Assembly (NCBI GenBank): GCA_964526785.1
Contig: CAZGMJ010000048.1
Span: forward strand, 1-41,202
DNA: 41,202 nucleotides
Reading direction: 5' to 3'
Source of the DNA: CAZGMJ01 sp964526785
Lineage (GTDB): Bacteria > Planctomycetota > Phycisphaerae > Sedimentisphaerales > Anaerobacaceae
The notes under the pieces are model-generated. The model was given only the letters and a program-made list of their open reading frames with translations. It searched no databases and had not been told where the DNA came from. Position 1 is the stretch's first letter, and each line of letters begins with the position of its first letter. Shown piece by piece: positions 24,184 through 32,692 of the stretch. The translations under genes were made by a program, and so were the position numbers.

Positions 24184-25392
24184 TCAGTGCATGATTGCGT
24201 TGAGCATGTCGAGGTAGTCCGAGAGCAGGCGGGTGATCAGGAATTTGTTGCGGACTGTTTCCCGGGCGTTCTCGCCGAGTTGCTTTGCCTCGTCCGGATT
24301 CTTGAGGATGTGTGTAATCCGTTTGGCGAAGCCTTCGACATCGTGCGGATCGACGAGGTAGCCGTTCTTGCCGTCGTCTATCTGAGCGGGCAGGCCGCCG
24401 ACGTTGGACGCGACGACCGGCCGGGATTTCCAGAGCGCCTCGGTGACCGCCAGGCAGAAGCCTTCCTTGGTGGATTTCTGAATGATCACATCGGAGTACT
24501 GCTGTACGGCGTTGACGAGCGTTTCGTTGTTGCCGACTGCGAATACGATGTGGCCGTCCTTGTAGAGTTTGTTGGCCTTGCGCATGACCTTATCGTACAT
24601 CCGCAGGCCCTCGGGGTCGTCGCTGGCGACGTTGTAGAGGAACAGCAGGCGGCAGTCGACGTTTTGTCGGACGAGCTTGAACACATCGATGACACCTTCG
24701 GGGTCCTTCCACGGGTCGAGCCGGGAGACCTGCGTCATCAGCGGTTTGTCGGTCGGAATGCCGGCCTTGTGGATGTGGTCCATCAGGCGCTTTTTGGGCA
24801 TCTTGCGGTTCTTTTCGCTGAGCGGATTGATGGCCGGGTACATCAGCCGCTGATCGATGGGCAAATCCTTCTTGAAGTAGTCCTCGCTCGACATGACGAT
24901 TTGATCGTACTTGAGGACGAAGCCTTTGAGGAAGTCCCACAGTTCTTCGTGCGGACTGCTCAGGTCGATGTGGCATCGCCAGATCCAGGGCTGACGCTTC
25001 TGGTAGGATCGAATCAGCGACAGCGGCTGAGGGTCATGGACGATGACGCAGTCGTGGCCGAGGTGCGTGAACCGGGAGAAGGTCTGGTTCACCTTCATGT
25101 ACATCTGCTTCTTCTTCTCGGTGAGATTCAGCCGGCCTCCCTGGAGGGCGTTGTGGAAGCTTTTGGTGATTTCGAAGAATTCCTGGCTGCCGTGGAGTAT
25201 TCGCCATCCGGCGTCGAGGCCGACGTCGTTCATCAGCAGGACCAGTGAATAGAGAATTTCAGCGACTCCGCCACCCTGGTAGGTGGCGTTGAGGTGGACA
25301 ACGTGTCTTCCGTACAGACTCCGGGCTCTTGCGTAAATCTCAGCCAGCACTTCGTCGGGAACGATGTACCTGAAATCCTCTAAACGCAGCAT
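24184..25392 (-). CDS. treT: TreT-like trehalose synthase (GT4 glycosyltransferase)
   Basis: 402 residues matching the trehalose glycosyltransferring synthase group. The N-terminal domain has HLNATYQGGGVAEILYSLV, DAGWRILHGSQEFFEITKSF, CVIVHDPQPLSLI and WRCHIDLS. The C-terminal GT-B domain has SRLDPWKDPEGVIDVF and the donor-binding KEGFCLAVTEALWKSRPVV with the E-x7-E pattern, then ASNVGGLPAQI. In characterised members the enzyme forms trehalose from an NDP-glucose and glucose, reversibly. A role in osmoprotection or sugar salvage is inferred. AAGGAG sits about seven bases before the ATG. It converges on dnaA. Donor preference cannot be read here. Confidence 0.85.
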   Translation of the reverse strand: MLRLEDFRYIVPDEVLAEIYARARSLYGRHVVHLNATYQGGGVAEILYSLVLLMNDVGLDAGWRILHGSQEFFEITKSFHNALQGGRLNLTEKKKQMYMKVNQTFSRFTHLGHDCVIVHDPQPLSLIRSYQKRQPWIWRCHIDLSSPHEELWDFLKGFVLKYDQIVMSSEDYFKKDLPIDQRLMYPAINPLSEKNRKMPKKRLMDHIHKAGIPTDKPLMTQVSRLDPWKDPEGVIDVFKLVRQNVDCRLLFLYNVASDDPEGLRMYDKVMRKANKLYKDGHIVFAVGNNETLVNAVQQYSDVIIQKSTKEGFCLAVTEALWKSRPVVASNVGGLPAQIDDGKNGYLVDPHDVEGFAKRITHILKNPDEAKQLGENARETVRNKFLITRLLSDYLDMLNAIMH

Positions 25393-26036
25393 TCAGATCT
25401 CCTTATTACAGCCATAAATCGAGCAATGATGTTGTTTTCAAATAACGCGGAATCCGGCAGACACAGCTCCGGAGCCAATTCCTGCGAGTACACCCCAGTT
25501 TGGATGGCCTGAGACCGACTCTTCCCTTACACATCGGCCAATACGGCCGTTTAGTTTGATTTGTTTGGCAGTATTTGGATATTAACGGACGTCTTTATTG
25601 CTCACCAGTCGGCCGAAACCGGGCCGGATCGGGCCTGTGAGAGCCCCGGGATGTTGCCTTTCGGCGGCGATCTTATCCGCTTTCGGGTACGAAACGCGGC
25701 TGAGAATACGGTACGGTTGGCCCGTGGCCGTATCATCGTGAAATGAAGGGAAAAAGCCGGTTGCGGTGGACGAAGGGTGCGTCAAGGTCCGAATAAATGC
25801 CGGAAGGGGCATTTGCGATGCCGCAAATGGTCCGTCACGACTGCGATATCTGCAGTTGAGTGCGTTGTTCGCAGCGTGGTTGGCGGGCCGGGCCGGGAGG
25901 ATGGGGATAATCTGCCGTTTGCGGCACGGCGGGACAGGTGCTTTATTGGCGGTGGCCCGATGCGGGCGTGTGCATTAAGATATGCCTTCGCCTGATGCGT
26001 GATGCACAGGATTCTCACGTTTGGAGCTGAATCATT
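25393..26036. other. Intergenic region upstream of two divergent glycosyltransferase genes
   Basis: About 640 bases with no convincing gene: the short frames of 61-76 codons lack homology and ribosome sites. It holds a weak candidate treT promoter on the minus strand (TTGAAA with a poor -10, about 25420-25450) and, at 25810-25829, a perfect inverted repeat CATTTGCG-ATGC-CGCAAATG. A second small hairpin, TGCCG-TTTG-CGGCA, lies at 25912-25925. A structured leader or small RNA is possible but unproven. Confidence 0.4.
25810..25829. repeat. Perfect 8-base inverted repeat in the treT/glycosyltransferase gap
   Basis: CATTTGCG and CGCAAATG flank the tetranucleotide ATGC. It could be a regulator-binding site or an RNA hairpin. 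No U-run follows on either strand. Confidence 0.5.
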
Positions 26037-27131
26037 TTGACGGACTCGGATACCAATGCAGGCCACCCGCGGGCTGCGCTGATGGCGTCGGCCCGGATTT
26101 TCAGTCGATATGCGGGATTTCTCGATCATCTGCTGACGGGACTCGCCGATCGATCGGTGCCGGTCGTCCTGATTTGCCCGCCCCATGCGGAGAAAGCGGG
26201 CCTGGAGACAGGTACGGTGCAGATTCCGTGGTACCGGTCTGCGTCGCCGGGTGTCTGGGGGCGGTTCGGCGGAAAGCGGTTTATCGAGCGTCTTGCAGGC
26301 TTTGAGCCGGACGTCATTCACTGCCTGTGCGAGAGCCGAGCGAGCCTTGCTGCCGTGCTGGCACGCCGTCTGAACGTGCCTTATGTGCTGTCCGTGCAGG
26401 CACTGCAGAAGAAGTTGCCGAGGCTGAAGATATCTGCGGGCCACTGCGGCGGCGTAATTGCACCGGCCAAGACGGTGGCCGTCAGCGTCGAGCGGGCGTA
26501 TCCACGGATTGCGCATCGCCTCGAACAAATCAACTTCGGGGCGTTCGTCTCGGACCACTGCGCCGCTTTCGAGGAACCGTCGCGGCTGGCGACGATCGTG
26601 ACGGCGCATCCGCTGGACAGGATCGAAGATTTCGAGCGGCTTCTGGCCGTCTTTCGGCATCTCAGGCTCGAGGGCAGCGAGTTTATGGCGATCATCATGG
26701 GGCAGGGGCGCGCCGAGCGACCGCTGCGCAGAATGATATCGAGTCTCGGGTTGCTGCAGAACGTGAGCATTGTGCCGCCGATACAGCCGTGCCGGCGAGT
26801 CTTTGCAGCGGCCGATATTTTTGTCCGGCCTGTGCCCGCGAGATACTTCGACCCGTTTCTGCTCGAAGCAATGGGTGCGGGGACGGCGGTCGCGGCGTGC
26901 AGAGGCGGAGTGGACGACCTTGTCGTTGAGGATCAGACCGCTGCGGTGTTCGATCCGAAAGACCGGTTGAGTCTTATGCGTTCGATTCAGAGTCTCTTGT
27001 CCAGGCCCGAACCGGCCAGAAGAATTGCGGCCGGGGCGCAGGAGTATGTCCGCCGGAATCATTCGGTGGACCGCATGATCAGCGGTATAATGGAGACGTA
27101 CCGGCAGGCAATAGAGTGGTACCGGCGGTAG
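26037..27131 (+). CDS. GT4 family glycosyltransferase
   Basis: 364 residues starting from TTG at 26037, which has GGAG about ten bases ahead; an internal ATG at 26082 is possible but would cut the first strand of the N-terminal domain. The GT-B fold is indicated by VPVVLICPPH and VIHCLCESRASLAAVL in the N-terminal half, and by GQGRAERPLRRMISSLGL, FAAADIFVRPV and YFDPFLLEAMGAGTAVAACR in the C-terminal half. The Glu of LLEAMGAG corresponds to the donor-contacting residue of GT4. It probably adds sugar to a glycan or lipid at the inner membrane face; acceptor and donor are unknown. It stands alone between treT and a DUF1080 gene. Confidence 0.8.
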   Translation: MTDSDTNAGHPRAALMASARIFSRYAGFLDHLLTGLADRSVPVVLICPPHAEKAGLETGTVQIPWYRSASPGVWGRFGGKRFIERLAGFEPDVIHCLCESRASLAAVLARRLNVPYVLSVQALQKKLPRLKISAGHCGGVIAPAKTVAVSVERAYPRIAHRLEQINFGAFVSDHCAAFEEPSRLATIVTAHPLDRIEDFERLLAVFRHLRLEGSEFMAIIMGQGRAERPLRRMISSLGLLQNVSIVPPIQPCRRVFAAADIFVRPVPARYFDPFLLEAMGAGTAVAACRGGVDDLVVEDQTAAVFDPKDRLSLMRSIQSLLSRPEPARRIAAGAQEYVRRNHSVDRMISGIMETYRQAIEWYRR

Positions 27132-27256
27132 CGTGTGTGCCGGCGTTGGCATGGTGTGTGGTCACCGATGAGGCGCATGCGTTTTACGTCGGGTGTTCCG
27201 TCGGGCGAAAGGTATTCCATATGAACAGTGGTGCAGGATCGTAAGGAGCAGTATCT

Positions 27257-27991
27257 ATGCAAGGGTATCGAGGCACGCTGACGTTTTTGACGATGTTTGT
27301 TCTGACAATCTCCGGCTGCAGGAGCGAGCACAGCACCACGGCTGACGCCGGGGCTGCGAAGGAAATGGGGGAGGATTCTGTCGTGTTGTTCGACGGTGCG
27401 GATGACACGCTGTCGCATTTCAAAGGCGTCACCACGGAAGACATACCGAAGGACGTATGGGCGGTCGGGGACGGGCAGATTGTGTGTACGCCGCGCAGCG
27501 AAAGGCCCGAAGGTGCGAAAGGCAGCATCGTGACAAAGCGGCAGTACCGCGATTTCGACTTTCGTCTCGAATACAGGCTCGATCCGACGTATGACGGCAA
27601 TGTCAACAGCGGCATCAAATACTTCGCATACCCCGGCACGGAGTTGGGACTGGAGTACCAAATCCTGGACTACAACGGAGAGGTTCGCGGCCCGCACAGG
27701 CTCGGGGATCTGTACGACCTGATGGAGGCCAGGCGCGTTGCGGCCCGGCCGCGCGGGCAATGGAATGAGATTCGCATCGTCTCGCGGGATCGGCACGTTG
27801 AGCACTGGCTCAACGGCGAGAAGGTGCTTGAATTCGAACGGGGCAGCCAGGCGTTTCGTGCGGCCGTGGCGCAGAGCAAGTTCAAAGACCGCGACACATT
27901 CGGAGAAGCCGAGCAGGGGCATATTCTCCTGCAGGACCACGGCGGCGGAATCGCATTTCGCAACATACGCATCAAGGTTCCGCAGCATTGA
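27257..27991 (+). CDS. DUF1080 (3-keto-disaccharide hydrolase fold) lipoprotein
   Basis: 244 residues. The N-terminus is a lipoprotein signal with lipobox LTISGC (Cys about residue 21). The remainder has the DUF1080 pattern: VVLFDGADDTLSHFKG near the start, WAVGDGQIVCTP, then KRQYRDFDFRLEYRL, GNVNSGIKYF, GLEYQILDY and WNEIRIVSR, ending in GGGIAFRNIRIKV. The domain adopts a concanavalin-like jelly roll and is now often annotated as 3-keto-disaccharide hydrolase. The family is greatly expanded in Planctomycetota. It is presumably lipid-anchored at the periplasmic face. AAGGAG precedes the ATG. Enzyme activity for this member is an inference from the family. Confidence 0.85.
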   Translation: MQGYRGTLTFLTMFVLTISGCRSEHSTTADAGAAKEMGEDSVVLFDGADDTLSHFKGVTTEDIPKDVWAVGDGQIVCTPRSERPEGAKGSIVTKRQYRDFDFRLEYRLDPTYDGNVNSGIKYFAYPGTELGLEYQILDYNGEVRGPHRLGDLYDLMEARRVAARPRGQWNEIRIVSRDRHVEHWLNGEKVLEFERGSQAFRAAVAQSKFKDRDTFGEAEQGHILLQDHGGGIAFRNIRIKVPQH

Positions 27992-28342
27992 TACGCGCTG
28001 TGCCGGGGCGGATTCTCTCGGCCGGCGCGACCTGACCGGACCGGTTGCACAACGATCGCGGGAGTCCGGGGGCAGCACTACCGTGCCGACGGTACGACCT
28101 GCCGCCTGATGCGGATCGGCAAGGCGTTGCGCGTCTGTTCTTGGGCGGCGCTGGCATTATTGTCATTGCACTGGGTCGATTCTGGTCGATCGCTCACAAG
28201 CGACTTGCCGCTTCTACATTTGACCGGTCCCTGGTGCTATAAGGGGCGAAATGAATGGCAAGTGCCTGCGCGGCCCGAGCGCTGAACGCCGGAGACCGGA
28301 GCGTGGTTTGTACGTTTGATTTGATTAGAATGCCGCTGACGG
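27992..28342. other. Gap between convergent genes, no gene seen
   Basis: About 350 bases between the ends of the DUF1080 gene and the ADP-ribosylglycohydrolase gene. One 65-codon frame (28045-28242) has a hydrophobic patch but no homology or ribosome site. I see no hairpin with a U-run and no RNA gene. Confidence 0.5.
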
Positions 28343-29587
28343 TCAGAAGTTACAGTTAATGATGTAGCTGACCTTGCCGTTTCTGGCGATCTTCTTTCCA
28401 CCGTTTTCGATGATGGCGTCTTCCGCTATGGCTGCGATACGTTGGACGATGTCGCTTATCCTGGTGACGATGGGCAGGCCGTCGCGTGTATAGTTCACGT
28501 ACCGGTTGTTGAAAGGCTCGTTCCATTTGCCGCGGGGCAGGAAGGTTTTGGTGAGTTTGTCGGGGATGCAGTCCGCTCCGTGCATCACGCCGATCAGTCC
28601 TGCGCAGGTCGCGGCCTGGTTGTCGCAGTCGTATCCGGCCGAGATCGCGATGCCGGTCGTCTTCATGAAGTCGCCTTCGCCATACAGCACCGCCATCACG
28701 CCGCACAGACCGTTTTGAAGCGACGAGACCACCGAAACGGGCGCCTTGTAGCCGTCCTTCTCGTATCTGTGGTACTTTTCGTGAATTTCCTTTCGGCACC
28801 GCCGCCAGTCATCATACTGCTCGTGCCAGGTGATTACGTCGCGCAATCCCTCTGCGAACGGCCCCTCATCGGGCACGGCCTGCTGCGCCATTCGCACGAG
28901 CTTCCCGACATCCTCTTCGAAGAACGCCGCACTGTACATGACCGCGTAGGCGATGGTCGGATGCGTGCCCCAGTCGTCGTTGGTAATGCGGGCGCCCCAG
29001 AGCGCACGTTCGGCGGCCTTTTCCGTCATGCCCGGATAGAACCCGCTCCAGATTTCGTTCACCAGTTGCGGATCGATCTGGAACCAGTTCGGATTGTTCT
29101 CTTTGGAGCCCGTCGCCGGGGCGATGAGCCCCTTGTCCATCAGATTGCGGGCGGTTCGGTTCGCCACCCAGATCTTGCGGTTGATGTGCGCCTTCCACAT
29201 CGCCGTGATCTGTTCGTAGTTGATGTCGAGGCCGTATTTTTCCACCGCGTGCAGCGTGACGAACTCGATATCGGTGTCGTCGTCTGAAAACGCCCCCTCG
29301 AACGCGGCGGCGAGAATGGGCACGTAGCCGCGGAGATCGTTGCGGTTCATGCGTATGGAGGCATCGTCCTGCCACGTATAGTAGCGGTCCACCAGAAACG
29401 GAATCGGCTCATCGACGTACACGTTCTCGAAGGGAAAGCCCATGTAATTGCCCGCCAACTGGCCGATCCAGAAGCCGGAGATCTTATCCAGCAGTTCCTC
29501 ACGGCTGATCTGGTGACCGGCCGCCCAACACGGCGTTGCGAGCAGCATGGCCACAATTGCCATGACTATCCAGCTTGACTTATGCAT
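28343..29587 (-). CDS. Exported ADP-ribosylglycohydrolase-fold protein
   Basis: 414 residues. The start at 29587 is chosen because GGGAGG lies about 11 bases upstream and the product then begins with a signal peptide (MHKSSWIVMAIVAMLLATPC, cleavage after CWAA). The body is of the ADP-ribosylglycohydrolase family: ELLDKISGFWIGQLAGNYMG, WQDDASIRMN, FSDDDTDIEFVTLHAVEKYG with the acidic cluster that binds Mg in the family, and SAGYDCDNQAATCAGLIG near the C-terminus in place of the usual G-D-x-D-T. Classical members are cytosolic and reverse ADP-ribosylation. An exported version suggests a different substrate, perhaps a glycoside. It is divergent from the BlaI-type gene. Confidence 0.8.
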   Translation of the reverse strand: MHKSSWIVMAIVAMLLATPCWAAGHQISREELLDKISGFWIGQLAGNYMGFPFENVYVDEPIPFLVDRYYTWQDDASIRMNRNDLRGYVPILAAAFEGAFSDDDTDIEFVTLHAVEKYGLDINYEQITAMWKAHINRKIWVANRTARNLMDKGLIAPATGSKENNPNWFQIDPQLVNEIWSGFYPGMTEKAAERALWGARITNDDWGTHPTIAYAVMYSAAFFEEDVGKLVRMAQQAVPDEGPFAEGLRDVITWHEQYDDWRRCRKEIHEKYHRYEKDGYKAPVSVVSSLQNGLCGVMAVLYGEGDFMKTTGIAISAGYDCDNQAATCAGLIGVMHGADCIPDKLTKTFLPRGKWNEPFNNRYVNYTRDGLPIVTRISDIVQRIAAIAEDAIIENGGKKIARNGKVSYIINCNF

Positions 29588-29639
29588 CGTTCGAAGACCT
29601 CCCTGACAGCATTTCATGTCAATGTGCATACTGTTGCAT

Positions 29640-29668
29640 ACGATAATCCGAGCAACCGAATACTGCAA
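29640..29668 (-). promoter_or_regulatory. Candidate promoter of the ADP-ribosylglycohydrolase gene
   Basis: On the minus strand TTGCAG (29663-29668) and TATCGT (29640-29645) are spaced by 17 bases, about 55 bases upstream of the start codon. Confidence 0.4.
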
Positions 29669-29790
29669 TCCGGATATGCGGCTTTTGCCTCAGCATCGCA
29701 CATTGGCGGAGTGCGGAATCTCTGCGATCCGGCACGAAATGCACGCCGGCGGCGGCCGCGAGAAAAAATGGAGATTCTCAAAAATTCTTC

Positions 29791-29819
29791 TTGACTTTTG
29801 ATTACATGTGTAATACTTT
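29791..29819 (+). promoter_or_regulatory. BlaI-type operator inside the promoter of the blaI/blaR1-like pair
   Basis: TTGACT (29791-29796) and TACTTT (29814-29819) are separated by 17 bases. The spacer is almost filled by ATTACATGTGTAAT (29801-29814), a six-base perfect inverted repeat around TG that matches the TACA-N2-TGTA core of BlaI/MecI operators. A repressor bound here would block RNA polymerase, so the pair is very probably autorepressed. The first gene starts 36 bases later. Confidence 0.75.
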
Positions 29820-29855
29820 GGTTGCAACGATACGGAACCAACAGGAGACCAACGC

Positions 29856-30236
29856 ATGAGCAACCCGCCGAAGATATCCGACTCCGAATGGCTCGTAATG
29901 CGTGTTCTGTGGCAGAAAGGCTCGGCCACAGCAAACGACGTGGTGGATGAATTGATGGACCGGACCCACTGGAAGCCGCGAACCGTCAAGACACTTATTA
30001 CCCGTCTGATGAAGAAGGGCGCGGTGCGGTTCGAGCGGGAGGGCAGAATGTACCGGTACTATCCGGCGGTCAACGAGTGCGAGTGCATTCGTATGGAACG
30101 ACGATCATTTGTACGGCGCGTGTATGGTGGAATCACCAAACCGATGCTGGCGGCTTTCATAGAGGATGCGGAATTGTCGCCGCAGGAAATAGAGGAGCTC
30201 AAGCGAATGCTTGAGGACAAGGGAAAGGAAAAATGA
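29856..30236 (+). CDS. BlaI/MecI/CopY-family transcriptional repressor
   Basis: 126 residues, the usual length. The winged-helix domain covers residues 1-75 (ISDSEWLVMRVLWQKGSATA, then TVKTLITRLMKKGAV and the wing REGRMYRYYPAV). The C-terminal helical part (about 80-126) is the dimerisation region that in BlaI and MecI contains the site cut on induction. It binds as a dimer to TACA-N2-TGTA operators, and one lies within its own promoter. AGGAG precedes the ATG. Its stop overlaps the start of the M56 protease gene (ATGA), the standard arrangement of blaI-blaR1-type signalling pairs. The genes it controls besides this pair are unknown. Confidence 0.92.
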   Translation: MSNPPKISDSEWLVMRVLWQKGSATANDVVDELMDRTHWKPRTVKTLITRLMKKGAVRFEREGRMYRYYPAVNECECIRMERRSFVRRVYGGITKPMLAAFIEDAELSPQEIEELKRMLEDKGKEK

Positions 30237-31648
30237 TGCAGTCGGTAGCTGCGAGTCTGTGGCCGCTGTTTCAGTGGCTGCTTGTGACTTCTGTGCAGGC
30301 GAGTCTGCTGATCTGTCTGATTCTTGTTGTTCAGTCGCTGCTCAAACGCAGGTTGGGCGTTCGATGGCACTACTGCCTTTGGCTTCTGCTGTTGATTCGT
30401 ATGGCGCTGCCGTGGGCGCCGGCGTTTCGCTTCAGCCTCTTTACGATGCTGCAGACGGTTTTTCAGCAGCCGCTGCGCAATATCGCGGATGTAACGTCGG
30501 CGGCTGCGGCGATCGGCGAACAGTCGGCGGTTGGGCATTCGGTGCTCACCATCATCAGGCTGTCGCCGCTGATCTGGCTGGTTGGGGCTGCGGGCGTTGC
30601 GGCTCACATGGTCGCTGCGAATTGGCGGTTCTCCAGGAAGATTGCGGGATCGCCGGTGGTGCGTGACAGCGAAACGCTGGGCATGCTCGACGAGTGCAAA
30701 CGGCGACTTGCAATCCGCAGACGTCTGCGGATTGTGACCACGGAGCATGTGGAAAGCCCGGCCCTGTGCGGCTTTATCCGGCCCCGTCTTCTGCTGCCGG
30801 CCGCGATGCTGCGAGACTTGGGCAAAGAGCAACTGCGATGTGTATTTCTCCATGAGCTGGCCCACATGCGGCACCTTGACATATTGACGTGCTATCTGAT
30901 GAGCCTGCTGCAGGTTCTGCACTGGTTCAATCCGCTCGTGTGGTACGCGTTCTATCGCATGCGGACGGATCGGGAGCTGGCCTGCGATGAGCTGGTTCTT
31001 TCGATCGCCGATAGCGACGAGCCGGCCGATTATGGCAGGACGATCATCAGCATGATCGAACTGTTTAACCGCAATCGTGCCAGAGCGACCATGGTTGGGA
31101 TCATGGAAACGCAATCGCAGTTGAAGGACCGCATCGCCATGATCGCACGTTTTCATAAACTGCCGCGGTGGTGGTCGCTCACTACGGCCGGTCTGATTGT
31201 GCTCGTAGCGACCGTTGCGCTGACCAATGCTACACACTCCTTCACGGAGAGTCATACCATCGGGCGGGACCAGCCACCTGTACACGGTCCCGCCCAACCC
31301 TTGACTACTGCTCCGGTCGGCCGCGGGGGGATGGTCGCCGGTCGGTCTGGTTCCCGGGCTGGCGAACGGACGGTAATGATGTCAAGCGGGTCGAGCGCCG
31401 CTGCGCGAGGCCGTCGCTCCGGATTTGCGATGAGCGGGCGGCGCACAGCCGCGCCCGCGGGAGGCATGTTCGCAGCCGCAACGGCAGCCGAAAGCGGCGC
31501 GAAGACCGGCGACGGGATGAGCCGCACAGCCGTACAACGATCTCGCAGCGGCTTCGGAGGCGGGTTTGGTCGAAGCGCACCGGCAACGTCCGAGTCCGGG
31601 ACGAGTCAAAGCCCGTCGGAAGGTGCGGGGCGGAGGAACGACCTGTGA
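30233..31648 (+). CDS. BlaR1-like M56 membrane metalloprotease with a Ser/Gly/Arg-rich tail
   Basis: 471 residues. Membrane segments appear around residues 10-35, 43-62, 100-130 and 305-330. The M56 zinc protease site is VFLHELAHMRH (H207, E208, H211) with RELACDE (247-253) supplying the third ligand. BlaR1 and MecR1 continue into a penicillin-binding sensor domain. Here the segment after the last helix is about 135 residues of low-complexity sequence rich in Ser, Gly, Arg and Ala (for example SGSSAAARGRRSGFAMSG) with no SxxK/SxN/KTG set. It should cleave the upstream BlaI-type repressor on receiving some signal. The signal is unlikely to be a beta-lactam sensed by this protein itself. Confidence 0.88.
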   Translation: MMQSVAASLWPLFQWLLVTSVQASLLICLILVVQSLLKRRLGVRWHYCLWLLLLIRMALPWAPAFRFSLFTMLQTVFQQPLRNIADVTSAAAAIGEQSAVGHSVLTIIRLSPLIWLVGAAGVAAHMVAANWRFSRKIAGSPVVRDSETLGMLDECKRRLAIRRRLRIVTTEHVESPALCGFIRPRLLLPAAMLRDLGKEQLRCVFLHELAHMRHLDILTCYLMSLLQVLHWFNPLVWYAFYRMRTDRELACDELVLSIADSDEPADYGRTIISMIELFNRNRARATMVGIMETQSQLKDRIAMIARFHKLPRWWSLTTAGLIVLVATVALTNATHSFTESHTIGRDQPPVHGPAQPLTTAPVGRGGMVAGRSGSRAGERTVMMSSGSSAAARGRRSGFAMSGRRTAAPAGGMFAAATAAESGAKTGDGMSRTAVQRSRSGFGGGFGRSAPATSESGTSQSPSEGAGRRNDL

Positions 31649-31728
31649 TTGCAGCGGGTGGCGGATAGCAGATGCCCGTGACCAGACGCTGTTTGCGAGC
31701 CGCGTGAATCATCAGAGCGATAGCATTT

Positions 31729-31758
31729 CTCAGCATATCCGGTGCCGGATTTCCTGAG
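31729..31758. terminator. Hairpin between convergent M56 and dapA genes
   Basis: CTCAG and CTGAG outer arms and ATCCGG/CCGGAT inner arms form a symmetrical imperfect hairpin between the two convergent gene ends. There is no strong U-run; it may be a bidirectional terminator. Confidence 0.35.
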
Positions 31759-31769
31759 GATTGCGGCGT

Positions 31770-32642
31770 CTACTTCAGCAGGCCGTAGTCGGTCAGCGCC
31801 TGTTTGAGAATATCCTGCTTGCTCACCTCGAGTGGCGTCATCGGCAGGCGCATCTCTGCCGAGCACATCCCCAGCATGTCCATGGCCGCCTTGATGGGAA
31901 TTGGATTGGTCGCCAGCGTGAGCATGTTTTTGCTCAGTGCGAAGAGCTTTCTGTGCCACTGGCGGGCCGATACCAGATCTCCTTCGAGAATCAGGTCGGT
32001 CATGGCCTTGACGTCCGCGGGCACGATGTTGGCGACCACGCTGACGACGCCCTTGCCGCCCACCGACGCCAGCGGCAGCGTGATGGAGTCATCTCCCGAA
32101 AGGATAGTCAGGTCGCATCGCATGGCGATCTCGCTGGCCTGATCCAGACTGCCGGTCGCCTCCTTGATCGCGACGATATTCTCCAGTTCGGCCAGCCGTG
32201 CGATGGTCTCGGGTGTCATGCCCGCGCCCGATCGGCCGGGTATGTTGTACAGCACGACGGGCAGATCCACCTCTTCGGCAACCGCTTTGAAGTGCTGGTA
32301 GAAGCCCTCCTGCGTGGGCTTGTTGTAGTACGGCGTGACTTGCAGAGAGGCGTCGGCGCCGATCTTCCTTGCGTATTCGGTCAGTTCGATCGCCTCGGCG
32401 GTGCTGTTCGAGCCGGTCCCCGCGATCACCGGCACCTGGCCGTTGACGGTTTTGACCACACGCTCGATTACTTCCTTGTGCTCCGGCGTGCTGAGAGTGG
32501 GCGATTCGCCCGTCGTGCCGACGGGGACGATTCCGTCGATGCCGTGCTCGATCTGGAATTCCACCAGATCCTCCAGCGTCTCGAAATCCACCTGCCCGTT
32601 CTCGAACGGCGTCACTAAAGCAGTCATTGCTCCTGAAAACAT
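31770..32642 (-). CDS. dapA: 4-hydroxy-tetrahydrodipicolinate synthase
   Basis: 290 residues from the ATG at 32642, with GGAG eight bases ahead; a GTG one codon upstream is also possible. DapA features are GAMTALVTPF, VGTTGESPTLS with the catalytic Thr pair, VVLYNIPGRSG with the proton-relay Tyr, and VAIKEATGSLDQ with the Schiff-base Lys. SGDDSITLPLASVGGKGVVS completes the barrel. It condenses pyruvate with aspartate semialdehyde at the entry to the lysine and diaminopimelate branch, which matters for peptidoglycan. It lies 50 bases downstream of pdxJ on the same strand and probably shares its promoter. Confidence 0.96.
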   Translation of the reverse strand: MFSGAMTALVTPFENGQVDFETLEDLVEFQIEHGIDGIVPVGTTGESPTLSTPEHKEVIERVVKTVNGQVPVIAGTGSNSTAEAIELTEYARKIGADASLQVTPYYNKPTQEGFYQHFKAVAEEVDLPVVLYNIPGRSGAGMTPETIARLAELENIVAIKEATGSLDQASEIAMRCDLTILSGDDSITLPLASVGGKGVVSVVANIVPADVKAMTDLILEGDLVSARQWHRKLFALSKNMLTLATNPIPIKAAMDMLGMCSAEMRLPMTPLEVSKQDILKQALTDYGLLK

Positions 32643-32692
32643 CACGTCGTCTCCTGATTAAGTATGGTCGCAGCGGCCGACCTGTCCTTCGG

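Noticed and set aside
25902..25910. TGGGGATAA, one mismatch from a DnaA box
   Set aside because: It is a single isolated match in GC-rich DNA with no neighbouring boxes or AT-rich unwinding region.
25561..25995. Several 60-76-codon frames between treT and the GT4 gene
   Set aside because: They overlap each other on both strands, and none has a ribosome site or a recognisable fold.
28045..28242. A 65-codon open frame with a hydrophobic patch in the gap after the DUF1080 gene
   Set aside because: It has no ribosome site, no homology that I recognise and no signal-peptide-like start.
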